A DNA stretch of 24,404 nucleotides from an uncultured Methanomassiliicoccales archaeon (lineage in GTDB: Archaea; Thermoplasmatota; Thermoplasmata; SG8-5): the NCBI GenBank assembly GCA_938004075.1, contig CALKWP010000065.1, positions 1 through 24,404 on the forward strand. The letters are read 5' to 3'. A model generated the notes under the pieces. That model worked only from the letters and a program-made list of their open reading frames with translations. It searched no databases and was not told the origin of the DNA. The translations under genes were made by a program, and so were the position numbers. How positions within the stretch are numbered: the stretch's first letter is position 1; each line of letters opens with the position of its first letter. This document shows positions 14,782 through 23,800 of the stretch, one piece after another.

Positions 14782-17430
14782 TCAGGTCTTCCTCGCTTTG
14801 TAGACTTTCATGAAGTTCATTGCGGATTCGATATCTTCCGGCGTAACTGAGCTCTCAACCCTTTCCAGCGCGCTGAACAGGTGTTCCCTGGAGACAAAGC
14901 GCTTCGTTATGTCAGTGGCGTTTATCACGGCCATAAGCTTTGCCTCGTCGACAACGGCGGCGATGTCCGCGCTGCTGTAGTTGTCGCTCCTCACTGCCAG
15001 TTCCTTGAGGGTTCTGCCATCGACATCCGGTGCAAGAGGAATGTCCTTCAGATATATGGCAAAAATCTTCTCCCTGGCCTCCTGGTTCGGCGGCGGGACA
15101 TAGAAGAGCTTGTCGAACCTTCCCGGCCTCAGCAGGCTGGAGTGAAGCAGGTGCGGGCGGTTGGTGGTAGCCATGATTAGTATGTGCTCCTTGGCATCTA
15201 CATTGTCAATCTCCGCAAGTATCTGGCCCATTACCTTTCCGGCCTCCGGGTCCTCGATAATTTCTTTCGAGCCTATCACGTCGATGTGCTCAATCAGAAC
15301 AATCGAAGGCGCGGCTTCTCTGGCTCTGTAGAATATCTCTTTTATGGATGGAGTGAACTGCGTCTGGCCGCCAATGAGTTCTGTCGCGCTTATGCTCTGG
15401 ATTGTGATGTCCAGGTCGTTTGCAGCGGCTCTCATGATGTACTTCTTCCCGCATCCGGGCGGGCCGAACAGCATCATGCCCCTGCCGGTCTTCAGGCGGA
15501 AGTCCTCCAGCACCTTGGGTTCCTTGATGAGCAGTTGCATGTAATCGTGCAGGTCCTTCTTCAACCGGTCAGCGCCGGCAACATCGTCCCAGCCGACGAT
15601 TCTGCGGCCAGTGTCGCGCTTCACCTTGTGCATCTTCCTCTCGAAATCCAGCTTCAGAAGTTCGTATGTCTCCAGCATGGCAAGAGTGATGCTTGGCTTG
15701 ATGACCGAGGCAACGTAATTCAAATCATCTGCCGTGACGACGGCATCCTCCCCGGTGTCGATAGCGCGCTTCATGGCTCTTGTCGCGCCTTCCCTGGCGA
15801 GATTTGCCATATCCGCGCCACTGAACCTCTCGCACTTGGCAACAACTTCAGTCAGATCGATATCCGGTTCCATGGGCCTGCCTTTGAGATGCACCTTCAG
15901 GACCGCCTTTCTCTCCTCGATGTCCGGCGGCGGGACGTAGATGATCTTATCGAATCTGCCTGGCCTCAGCAATGCCGGGTCGACCATTTCAGGCTTATTG
16001 GTGGTCCCCACGAGGATGATGCCTGCGGACTGGTCCATTCCATCCAGCTCAGCGAGTATGATGCTCAGCAATCTCGGCGTCACATCGTCGCCGGCATACA
16101 GGTCCCTGTGCTTTGCCATGGCTTCCAGGTCATCAAAGAAAATGATGCACGGCCTTCTTTCCTTGGCCATCCTGAAGAGTTCAGCGACCTTTGTCTCGGA
16201 TTCTCCGTACCATTTCGACATGATGTCGGAACATTTGACAGTGACCATCTCAACCTTCAGCTCATTAGCCAGCGCCTTCATGAGCATTGTTTTTCCGCAG
16301 CCAGGCGGGCCGAACAGCAGGACGCCCTTCGGCGGGTCGATGCCGTATTTTGCAGCTACGTCCCCCATCAGCAGCGGGACCATGATGGACTCCTTGAGGT
16401 CCTCCTTGACGTCCTCCAGGCCCCCCACGAGCTCGAAACTGCTCTTCCCGAGATTCTCCATGTCCGATATCCTGGTTCCAACGCTGGCATCGAGTTGGAT
16501 GCTTGTGAAATACGGCTGGAAGAACTCCTTTCCCGCGCGGCCCACAAGTATCGAGGCGAATATCGCGCCGAACAGCAGCCCGCCCGCCAGATATCCCTCG
16601 GTTCCAGGCACCAGCAGGTAATTGTAGAATCCGATGAACGTGCCCGTGATGATGGCAGATGGAACAAGAGCAATCAGCATCCCGTACTTTGAATCCTGAA
16701 CCTCTCTGTGGAAGAACCTGTGGACCAGGAACACAGCGATGCCAATGATGAATATCTGCACGATGGGCGCAACCGAGAGCCCCAGATTATCGCCTATGAC
16801 GCTGGTGATGATGTCCGGGTTGGAGTTCTGTATGTCCAGCAACGCGATGCCGATGTCGGCCGGCGTGAAGTTTGTTGCCGCCGGCTCGAAGAACACCATG
16901 AAACTCGATGTGTGCTGCGGACCGACCAGCATGCCAGCGACGGTCAGGTTCCCGCAGGTGACAAGGAACATGAGGAAAACGCCTCCGAGTACCAGGACTC
17001 CGATGGAAAGGAGCAGCGGGAGCATGGTCGCCGCGATGACCGGCACAATCATGGAAAGGCCGAACCTTGAAAGGAATATCATCAGGAAAGCAAGGTACCC
17101 GAGCTTCCACTCGAACAGCGAAACTATGAGCGAGGTGAGCATGAACAGGACCATGAACAGGCCGAATTCAGGCAGCTGGTAGCCCGCGGCCGCGCACACG
17201 AAGATGCTCAGGGTTATCAGAGCCAGGTAAGGAAATCTAATTGCCACAACGGCCACTATCAACGAGGCCAGCACGACCATCCATGCCGGGTAGAACGGAA
17301 TCCAGGTCATGCCAAAAATTCCGAGTATGAAGAACAGCATCGGCGTGAGGATCCAGGGGTATCGCCTCTCCCTTTCAACAACCTCGCCCATTGCCGTTTT
17401 GGCCTTCTCGGCCATCATGAGATTACTCAT
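14782..17430 (-). CDS. Polytopic membrane protein fused to tandem AAA+ ATPase modules; second module degenerate
   Basis: 882 residues from the ATG at 17430, which has AGGAGGTG 7 bases upstream and overlaps the previous gene's stop by 8 bases; the frame is open 15 codons further but without such a site. The first 300 residues form about 9-10 membrane helices (25-160 and 221-298) with one large, probably external loop (160-220). AAA+ module D1 follows: Walker A GPPGCGKT (374-381), pore loop KWYGESE (406-412), Walker B IIFFDD (429-434, Asp where Glu is usual), sensor 1 and arginine finger GTTNKP..LLRPGRFD. Module D2 resembles Cdc48/VAT modules but has GPPGCGKK (656-663, the Mg-binding Thr is Lys), Walker B VLIEHID (711-717, Asp-Glu replaced by Glu-His) and no aromatic pore loop, while keeping LRPGRFD. 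D2 is therefore probably inactive and structural. No Cdc48 N-domain and no FtsH-type protease. Likely role: pulling or remodelling membrane or envelope proteins (inference). Confidence 0.9.
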   Translation of the reverse strand: MSNLMMAEKAKTAMGEVVERERRYPWILTPMLFFILGIFGMTWIPFYPAWMVVLASLIVAVVAIRFPYLALITLSIFVCAAAGYQLPEFGLFMVLFMLTSLIVSLFEWKLGYLAFLMIFLSRFGLSMIVPVIAATMLPLLLSIGVLVLGGVFLMFLVTCGNLTVAGMLVGPQHTSSFMVFFEPAATNFTPADIGIALLDIQNSNPDIITSVIGDNLGLSVAPIVQIFIIGIAVFLVHRFFHREVQDSKYGMLIALVPSAIITGTFIGFYNYLLVPGTEGYLAGGLLFGAIFASILVGRAGKEFFQPYFTSIQLDASVGTRISDMENLGKSSFELVGGLEDVKEDLKESIMVPLLMGDVAAKYGIDPPKGVLLFGPPGCGKTMLMKALANELKVEMVTVKCSDIMSKWYGESETKVAELFRMAKERRPCIIFFDDLEAMAKHRDLYAGDDVTPRLLSIILAELDGMDQSAGIILVGTTNKPEMVDPALLRPGRFDKIIYVPPPDIEERKAVLKVHLKGRPMEPDIDLTEVVAKCERFSGADMANLAREGATRAMKRAIDTGEDAVVTADDLNYVASVIKPSITLAMLETYELLKLDFERKMHKVKRDTGRRIVGWDDVAGADRLKKDLHDYMQLLIKEPKVLEDFRLKTGRGMMLFGPPGCGKKYIMRAAANDLDITIQSISATELIGGQTQFTPSIKEIFYRAREAAPSIVLIEHIDVIGSKEIIEDPEAGKVMGQILAEIDNVDAKEHILIMATTNRPHLLHSSLLRPGRFDKLFYVPPPNQEAREKIFAIYLKDIPLAPDVDGRTLKELAVRSDNYSSADIAAVVDEAKLMAVINATDITKRFVSREHLFSALERVESSVTPEDIESAMNFMKVYKARKT

Positions 17431-18427
17431 CCGCAGCCACCTCCTTTTCCTCTGGAACTGGCTTGGTCTTGACAAGATCGACGGCCTTCTTGCGCCTCTT
17501 CAGGTCGAGAGCGTAAAGATAGATGAACAGCGGGATTGCCAGCGCGCTCATTCCGGCCATCGGCAGCAGCACCGAATCATCGGGTATCCAGACGCTCCTG
17601 TCACCCGTGTCCCCGGTGTACTCGAACGGGAAATCGGTGTACTCGGATATGCCCATGACGCTGTAATTGTACATTCTGGAAGTGATGACCGCGTTGTACT
17701 GGTCCCAGGCAGTCACCCAGAAAGTGACGTTAGTCCCCGCTGGGTAGCCAGGTATGACGCGGCGCATCTCGGTTGAATTCGCATTCGCCTTGGAGAAGTT
17801 CCAGCCACCCTCGCGGATGTCGCCTTCCGGGGTCTCATAGGTGACATAAAGGTTCGCGCCGGAGATGGTGATGTTGTCCACGGACCTCAGGGTTATGGCG
17901 ACCTCCTCGGTGGCATTGGCGCGCATCGGCCAGTATTCCAGAATGATGTTCTGGTCGAAAGCGTCGTACTTCCATCCACTGCCCACAACGTTGTAGCTGA
18001 AAGTGCTTGAACTTCGGGAATCAATCGGCGAGAAGAAGTAATCGTAAGCAACTATGTAAAAATCGATGCGGTAACCGTTAAGGGGGAACGGTTCTATGAC
18101 GCACTTGAAAACTGTGTCGCTCATCTTCTGGAACGGGAATGAGAACGGGAACTGGACCCCATCTGTGGGATAAACAACGCCGAATATCGCGGCCTGCTTG
18201 ATCCAGACATCCGGGATGATGGAGGTGATGGTGACGGTCATCTGGTCCCTCGTGGTGAGCTCTTCCGGCTCGACCTGAACATGGATGTTCTGGGAGAACG
18301 CTTCATACTGCCAGCCGACCTCACCTGCCCTGGTGCCTTCAGCATCTACTGTGTTTCCGGTCGGTATCATGAGAATCAGCATGGCCATAGCCAGTCCGAT
18401 AACGATTGCCTTGTTGTTTGTGTTCAT
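17423..18427 (-). CDS. Exported, membrane-anchored protein with two Ig-like repeats
   Basis: 334 residues from the ATG at 18427 (GAGGTG just upstream); a GTG three codons earlier is an alternative. N-terminal signal sequence (hydrophobic 8-22). Two homologous domains follow: GWQYEAFSQNI at 39-49 and GWKYDAFDQNI at 151-161 begin the two copies, each about 110 residues with beta-sandwich character and FYIVAYD / FWVTAWD near its end. A stalk, a membrane helix (about 287-307) and a basic then acidic cytoplasmic tail (LKRRKK.. ending AADE) complete it. Several N-x-S/T sites suit surface glycosylation. It lies between the proline-hinge protein and the AAA+ protein, overlapping the latter, so it is probably part of the same assembly, perhaps as the external sensing or binding subunit (inference). 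Confidence 0.85.
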   Translation of the reverse strand: MNTNNKAIVIGLAMAMLILMIPTGNTVDAEGTRAGEVGWQYEAFSQNIHVQVEPEELTTRDQMTVTITSIIPDVWIKQAAIFGVVYPTDGVQFPFSFPFQKMSDTVFKCVIEPFPLNGYRIDFYIVAYDYFFSPIDSRSSSTFSYNVVGSGWKYDAFDQNIILEYWPMRANATEEVAITLRSVDNITISGANLYVTYETPEGDIREGGWNFSKANANSTEMRRVIPGYPAGTNVTFWVTAWDQYNAVITSRMYNYSVMGISEYTDFPFEYTGDTGDRSVWIPDDSVLLPMAGMSALAIPLFIYLYALDLKRRKKAVDLVKTKPVPEEKEVAADE

Positions 18428-18437
18428 TCTAAGCACC

Positions 18438-19751
18438 TCACGCTCTCACCTTTATCTTGTGCCTGATGCCAATCTTTGGCTTGACTTTGGATTTCATCCT
18501 GTCGCCCAGCGCGATTCCCGCGAAGCCCGCAAAGAGATATTGCGCCGGTATCGTCGTCGCCATCGGAATGCTTGGAGGCGGCGGTGGCGGTGGCGGTGGC
18601 GGTGGCGGAATCGTCCCTGTCGGAAGCGGGACGCCGTCAGCGCCCAATGGCGGCGGGGGCTGGAGCTTTGCAGCGGGGGCCTGGACGAATCTGTTTCCGA
18701 AGAACGTGCAGGCAAGACTGAACATCGGGCCGGTCTGATCCTCCGGCGGGAATGAGAATATCTCGACCGTTCCCTTGCCGTACCTGAAATAGGACGCGAA
18801 CAGGACCTGCGCCCCGTAGGCTTCCGCGTAAAGCATTATCTGGAGATCCTCATAACCCGGGGTGATGGCCACGACCTCGCTGGAAGTGACGTTGAATGTC
18901 ATTGGACCGGAATACTGGGCTGGCGATTCTCCTGTATTATAGTACTGGGCAGTGAATTCGATATTCTCGTTTATCGTTTTGATGCTGACAGCGCCTGGGA
19001 ACATGGCCCTCATGTACCTCATCGCCTTTCCTATGAATATGACATTCTTCCCGGTATTGACTGAGCTCGTTATCGTTTTCAGGAATTCCATGTTGGGGTC
19101 GCCGCTTCCCAGGTCTTCGACGATTATCAGGTCATTTTGGGTGATCGGATTATCGTTCGGGAATTCGGAAATCAGCCACTGAAGCCTCCATATCGTGACT
19201 GTTTCGAAGGGTATCTTCATTGTGTCCAGAAGTCCGGCGGAGAAGCTGTTCTGATAGATGTCCGCCTCTTCCCTTCCAATCACCAGCACTTTTGTGGGGT
19301 GCTCTATTTTGTAGACCCGGGTTGATATGAAAAGCGTTGTGACATTGTGGACTGTGACGCTTGGGAATTCCGCCAGTATTTCGGAAACCAGCGCCGGGTC
19401 ATAGTCATCGATGATTATGGGGCCACCGGCGTACTCCGTCCCCTCGGGGAACTCGGTGGTCCTGATGACCGGGTCAGGAGGCCCGATGAGCCTCTGGCAG
19501 GGCGTCTCATTCCTCAGAAGGGCATGCACAAGGCCGAACGCTCGAACAGTATCGTTCTGCTTCCAGTCCATGGGGATTACCAGGGAACCCGGGGAGAATG
19601 GCACGGTTTCGTACCTCTCCCTGGAGCTCAGGGGCCTTGATGTCTGGGCCTCCGCTGTGCTCTGCAAAATTATGATGGCCACCAAGAACAGGGCTGCCGC
19701 AACGGCTGCCCGCGTTAGTAATTTGTTAGTTTTGCTGTGGTTTCGCGTCAT
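18438..19751 (-). CDS. Exported alpha/beta-domain protein with 12-proline hinge and C-terminal anchor; first gene of the membrane-AAA operon
   Basis: 437 residues. Basic N-terminus and hydrophobic core give a signal peptide, cleavage likely near AEA (33-35). The external region looks like an alpha/beta sandwich with Rossmann-type strands (KVLVIGREEADIY, NDLIIVEDLGSGDPN, NVIFIGKAMRYM), loosely like GATase1/DUF4350-type folds; no catalytic triad can be named. About 340-370 (GKGTVEIFSFPPEDQTGPMF) ends the fold. Then a Pro-rich linker with 12 consecutive prolines (382-393), a short hydrophobic segment (about 404-417) and a basic tail rich in Lys and Arg. The hinge-helix-basic tail pattern resembles a C-terminal sorting or anchoring signal. 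The gene leads the operon from a strong TATA box; the next gene starts 10 bases after its stop. Confidence 0.85.
   Translation of the reverse strand: MTRNHSKTNKLLTRAAVAAALFLVAIIILQSTAEAQTSRPLSSRERYETVPFSPGSLVIPMDWKQNDTVRAFGLVHALLRNETPCQRLIGPPDPVIRTTEFPEGTEYAGGPIIIDDYDPALVSEILAEFPSVTVHNVTTLFISTRVYKIEHPTKVLVIGREEADIYQNSFSAGLLDTMKIPFETVTIWRLQWLISEFPNDNPITQNDLIIVEDLGSGDPNMEFLKTITSSVNTGKNVIFIGKAMRYMRAMFPGAVSIKTINENIEFTAQYYNTGESPAQYSGPMTFNVTSSEVVAITPGYEDLQIMLYAEAYGAQVLFASYFRYGKGTVEIFSFPPEDQTGPMFSLACTFFGNRFVQAPAAKLQPPPPLGADGVPLPTGTIPPPPPPPPPPPPSIPMATTIPAQYLFAGFAGIALGDRMKSKVKPKIGIRHKIKVRA
18573..18608 (-). repeat. Trinucleotide repeat encoding 12 prolines
   Basis: On the plus strand a 36-base alternation of GGC/GGT-type triplets; on the coding strand twelve Pro codons, mostly CCG alternating with CCA. 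The regular 6-base period is prone to slippage and so to length variation. Confidence 0.9.
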
Positions 19752-19761
19752 GTTCCGATTT

Positions 19762-19797
19762 CCACCTTCGGATTGGTAACCCTATTATAAATATTTC
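19762..19797 (-). promoter_or_regulatory. Promoter of the membrane-AAA operon
   Basis: Minus strand AAATATTTATAATAGGG (about 19781-19797) is a strong TATA element centred about 37 bases before the ATG at 19751. AAGGTGG at 19762-19768 could be a ribosome site, but lies so close to the expected start of transcription that the message may have almost no leader. Confidence 0.65.
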
Positions 19798-19805
19798 TGG
19801 CCTTA

Positions 19806-20789
19806 TTAATCTAACTTATCACGCGTGAGCGGAGGCGCATCATCCTTCGATTGTTTCTCAGCATCTTGCGTGGGTTCTGGGGCTTCGGGCGGCTGCCCGC
19901 TTTCCTGAACCGTCTCAGCACCGCGCCTCTCCTTCCGCCACTTTACGATTCTCGGCATCAGCATATCTATCATGAACGGCACGAAAAGCACCAGAAACAG
20001 GGTGACGTAAAGCCCGGTCCAGCTGTTGGATGGGACTCCATGCAGCGGCGAGCCGGTGACCTTGAGTTTTATGAGCCCGAACCAGGGGATCTCGCCAATT
20101 GCCTTGCCGATAATCCACTCAGGGAGAATCGGCTCATACATCCCGGACTGCGGCTGGTCATAGAAGGGTACGTTGTTATCTCCCATGGTGATGTAGCCGC
20201 CGTGAGGGGCCTTTCCAGCATTCTCGTAGTAAGTGAGCAGCCCGCCCAGGTTGATGCGTACCTCGTCTCCCGCGTAACCATAATTCTGCAGAATCAGCAC
20301 TTCGGTAGTCGCAAAGATGTTCAGCGAAGGGACATCGAAGGTGATGTTGGCGTAATCGGTTCCGTTGAATTCCGGATTGACTGCGGACTCATTCACATCT
20401 ATCCAGACCACCAGCCTGTGGATGATCGGGATGACCGCTGAACCGTCCTCCCGTTCGCTGAGGCCGTTCGGCCTGTAAATTATAACATCGCCATATGCCC
20501 CGTACTTCGAGTATCCGGTCGCCTCGCCATCAACATAAGTCACGACATCATCCACGCCGTTGACTGTTTTCACGAAGACCATATCGCCAGTGTCAATGAC
20601 TCCCACATAACTGGTCACATCGCTGTGCTGCATGCTGCCCGACTCAACCACAACCATCGGGGGCCAAATCCCGCAATAGGCATACAGGCCTGCCATTACA
20701 ATGCAGACCACTGTGAATGCAATGAGCACGTCCCTGCCCACGTCAATAAGCGTCCTCTTCAATTTTTCCCTGTTCATCGGCCGGACCAT
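19806..20789 (-). CDS. Type I signal peptidase, archaeal Ser-His-Asp type, enlarged
   Basis: 327 residues from the ATG at 20789. An ATG 7 codons upstream falls too near the TATA box to be transcribed; 20789 fits a leaderless message. Cleaves signal peptides of exported proteins at the outer face of the membrane. N-terminal helix about 20-38, then VVVESGSM with catalytic S52, YGDVIIYRP (99-107), IIHR with H124 (His takes the place of bacterial Lys in the archaeal/ER type) and TMGDNN with D204. A second membrane helix (about 260-280) and an acidic, proline-rich cytoplasmic tail end it. Between H124 and D204 there is an extended insert of about 75 residues, more than in small archaeal enzymes. 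It ends 54 bases before the start of the membrane-AAA operon in the same direction. Confidence 0.93.
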   Translation of the reverse strand: MVRPMNREKLKRTLIDVGRDVLIAFTVVCIVMAGLYAYCGIWPPMVVVESGSMQHSDVTSYVGVIDTGDMVFVKTVNGVDDVVTYVDGEATGYSKYGAYGDVIIYRPNGLSEREDGSAVIPIIHRLVVWIDVNESAVNPEFNGTDYANITFDVPSLNIFATTEVLILQNYGYAGDEVRINLGGLLTYYENAGKAPHGGYITMGDNNVPFYDQPQSGMYEPILPEWIIGKAIGEIPWFGLIKLKVTGSPLHGVPSNSWTGLYVTLFLVLFVPFMIDMLMPRIVKWRKERRGAETVQESGQPPEAPEPTQDAEKQSKDDAPPLTRDKLD

Positions 20790-20872
20790 TCCTGATGTGT
20801 GAAACCTCATTCGTATTTATATCCTTTTGAATCATGGAATAAATTTAAGTAACCGCCGATGCATATGTTACA
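20790..20872. promoter_or_regulatory. Divergent promoters, signal peptidase / M28 surface protein
   Basis: Two TATA boxes face outward: minus-strand ATATAAATAC (about 20813-20822), about 25-30 bases before the signal peptidase ATG at 20789, and plus-strand AAATTTAAG (about 20841-20849), about 25 bases before the ATG at 20873. Both spacings imply leaderless mRNAs. Confidence 0.65.
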
Positions 20873-23800
20873 ATGGTCTATATGGTGGAAACCGGCCGAA
20901 GGGCGACAGCATTGAAGTGGGCTAGCATTCTCGTGGCCCTGTCTTTCGTAACGATGCTTATGCCGAACCCCAACATAACTGGCATTCCAGCAGCGCAGAC
21001 CGGCTCCGGCATGCCCCCAAACAGGCCAATGGATTTCAATTCCACATCAGAAATCGAAGAAATCGTTATGAACATTGATGAAGGCCTGATGTCTAAACAC
21101 ATCCAGGATCTGCAGGATTTCAGGACCCGATATGCGTACAGGGGGGACAAGAGCTATGATGTGGCCGCCCACATCAACTCGCTTTTCAAAAGCAACGGGC
21201 TTGACACATATTATGGCGATTTCATTTACAGCAAATGGAAGATGCGCAACGTAATCGGCGTGAAGCCAGGCGTATCCAGTTCAACCGGCACCGTCATCAT
21301 CTGCGGCCATTACGATTCGATAACGGCCGGCTCCTACCCCTGGACGGACGCTCCCGGTGCCGATGACAACGGAAGCGGCGTTGCCGCGGTCATGGCTGCC
21401 GCGGAGATTCTCTCGGATTACGATTTCAACCTGACCATCAAGTTCATCGCGTTCGGCGGTGAGGAACTGGGCCTCAGGGGCAGCACCAGTTATGCGACCG
21501 GGGCGGTTGCGGCCGGGGAAAACATCACGGCCGTCATCAATCTTGATATGATTGCCTTCAATCCCGCACCCGGAACAAAATCCGTCAGATTGTATGAGGG
21601 CACGATTGGCGACTCCTATTGGCTGAAATCCGAGCTTTCCAACATCTCTGTGAAATACCAATCCCTCATTGGGATACAGCCCGTGAATGCCGGCAGAATA
21701 TCAAGCAGCGACCACCAGCCATTCTCCTCCTATTATCAATCCGTGCTGCTCATCGAGGACAAATATTCCACCAACCCCAATTACCACAAGGTCACCGACA
21801 CCCTGAATTATCTCAACCTTACATATTGCTCCAACATCACCCAGCTGGCCATTGCAGCAGCATCTGAGCTCGCTGGCATCTGCTCGACCGACTCAATGCC
21901 GCCAGCCCACACGCCCGGATTCCCGGGGGATGGAAAATATGCATTGGCCCTTCCCAGGATATCCATCGAATTCACCGACGCCAGCGGGATAGATGCCGCC
22001 TCGGTCCTCTTCATGGTGGACGACGTGCCGGTCTCGCCATTTTTGAGTGAAATACCTCTGGGTTACAACATATCCTTTGTCCCGCCATTTCCATTAACCG
22101 ACAGCGCAATTGTGAACGTTTCGGTCTCCGCCTCTGACATTCTGGGGCACAATGCAATTCATAGCTGGTCATTTGTTGTTGACGCAATTCCTCCCGAGCC
22201 ACCGACGGATCTCAGGATAACCGCTTCCAGCATCGGAATGGTGAAGCGCGGCCTTGTGGTGAACACGGACACAGCTTCGGACTCAAAGCATGCTCAGGCG
22301 CCATCCGTTCTATTCAAAGATGGGGAGTACAAGATGTGGTATGGTGCATTTGACAACATAAAATGGTGCATCTCATATGCAAACTCATCGGATGGCCTGG
22401 CATGGGCAAAATACGGGCCTGTGCTGACCACGGGTTCATTATTGCAGCCGGACAGCAGCATCGTCTCCTACCCGACCGTGCTGTTCGACGGGGAGTACAA
22501 GATGTGGTACTCCGGGTACGATGGCTCGGTATGGCGCATCTTATATGCCAACTCATCCGATGGCCTGGTCTGGACAAAGCACGGGGTTGTGCTGAGTCCC
22601 GGCTCGCCCGGAAGCTTCGATGACACCAATATCTACACAAGCACTGTTCTGAAGGCCGGCGAGTACAAGATGTGGTACACTGGCGTTGACGGCCTGAAAT
22701 ACCACATCATGTATGCGAATTCCACGGACGGGGTGATTTGGACGAAGCACAATCAATCTATGATGCCGGCAGAAGGCCCGGGAGAACGCTGGGGCGATGC
22801 GGGGACCCAATATCCTGAAGTGGATTATGATGGCCAGACTTATCGGATGTGGTACAACCGGATCGGTTCAAACTGTTATCGCACCCATTATGCCGAATCG
22901 GCTGACGGACTGGCCTGGGATGACATGGGTCTGGCAATGGGCGCGGGGGAGGACATCGGCACCTATGACCGGTTCCAGGCCACGCTCTGTTCAGCCATGG
23001 TGGCGAATAACGAGACCAGGCTGTGGTACTCCGGGTTTGATGGCTCAAGCTGGCGCATAATGTTCGCCAATGCCAGCGGCCATGATTTCGCGGGTGATAT
23101 CTCTCTCTCTTGGGCGCCATCGCCCTCATCCGATGTCGTGCGGTATGAGGTATTCAGGGAAAGCCGCCCGTCGGCCTTCCACCATCCGCTTCAAACGGCC
23201 AGCCATGAATCATACGACATGCCGGGAGGCTTGACGCCCTGGGCATACGAGAAGGGCTCCGAGGCCAACATCACTGTATACGGGCCGGTCGCGGGCTCTG
23301 ACCCGCCATTCTTCAGCCTGCCGGATGACAGCATTCTGAGCATTGACCTCCACATCAGGCAGGTGGATGGAAGCTGGCACAAGCTTGTAGGCAGCTCAGA
23401 CTATGGCATAGATACTGAATTGGGATTGGTGAACCTGTACACCGCGCTATTCACGCCGGGGTGCACCATTCACGCCTGGTACAATCATTCCGCGGGCCGC
23501 GCCCTGCGCGTGTATGGCAACTCGGTCGCGGACATCGGAGCCAATTACGGCTTGAGCTATTATTATCTGGTAAGGTCCGTGGACAGGGCAGGGAATTATG
23601 CTTATTGCATCGGCATGCCAGGAAAGGTCGGGATCGCATTGTCCGCGTCCTGGAACCTGATAGGAAATCCTTTCCTGCCTTCCTCTGCACCCGTCGAGGA
23701 CGTGCTGGCCGGTCTTGATTGGTCAGCCGCCAGGACATGGGACCCCGCGCTCTCGCCAAATCACTGGACAATCAACAGGCCTGGAAACTCGGGAGGCGTC

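Noticed and set aside
15184..16692. A 502-codon plus-strand open frame opposite the AAA+ gene
   Set aside because: It is antisense to an excellent AAA+ coding sequence; its translation is rich in His, Gln and Arg without domains, as expected from the shadow of GC-biased codons.
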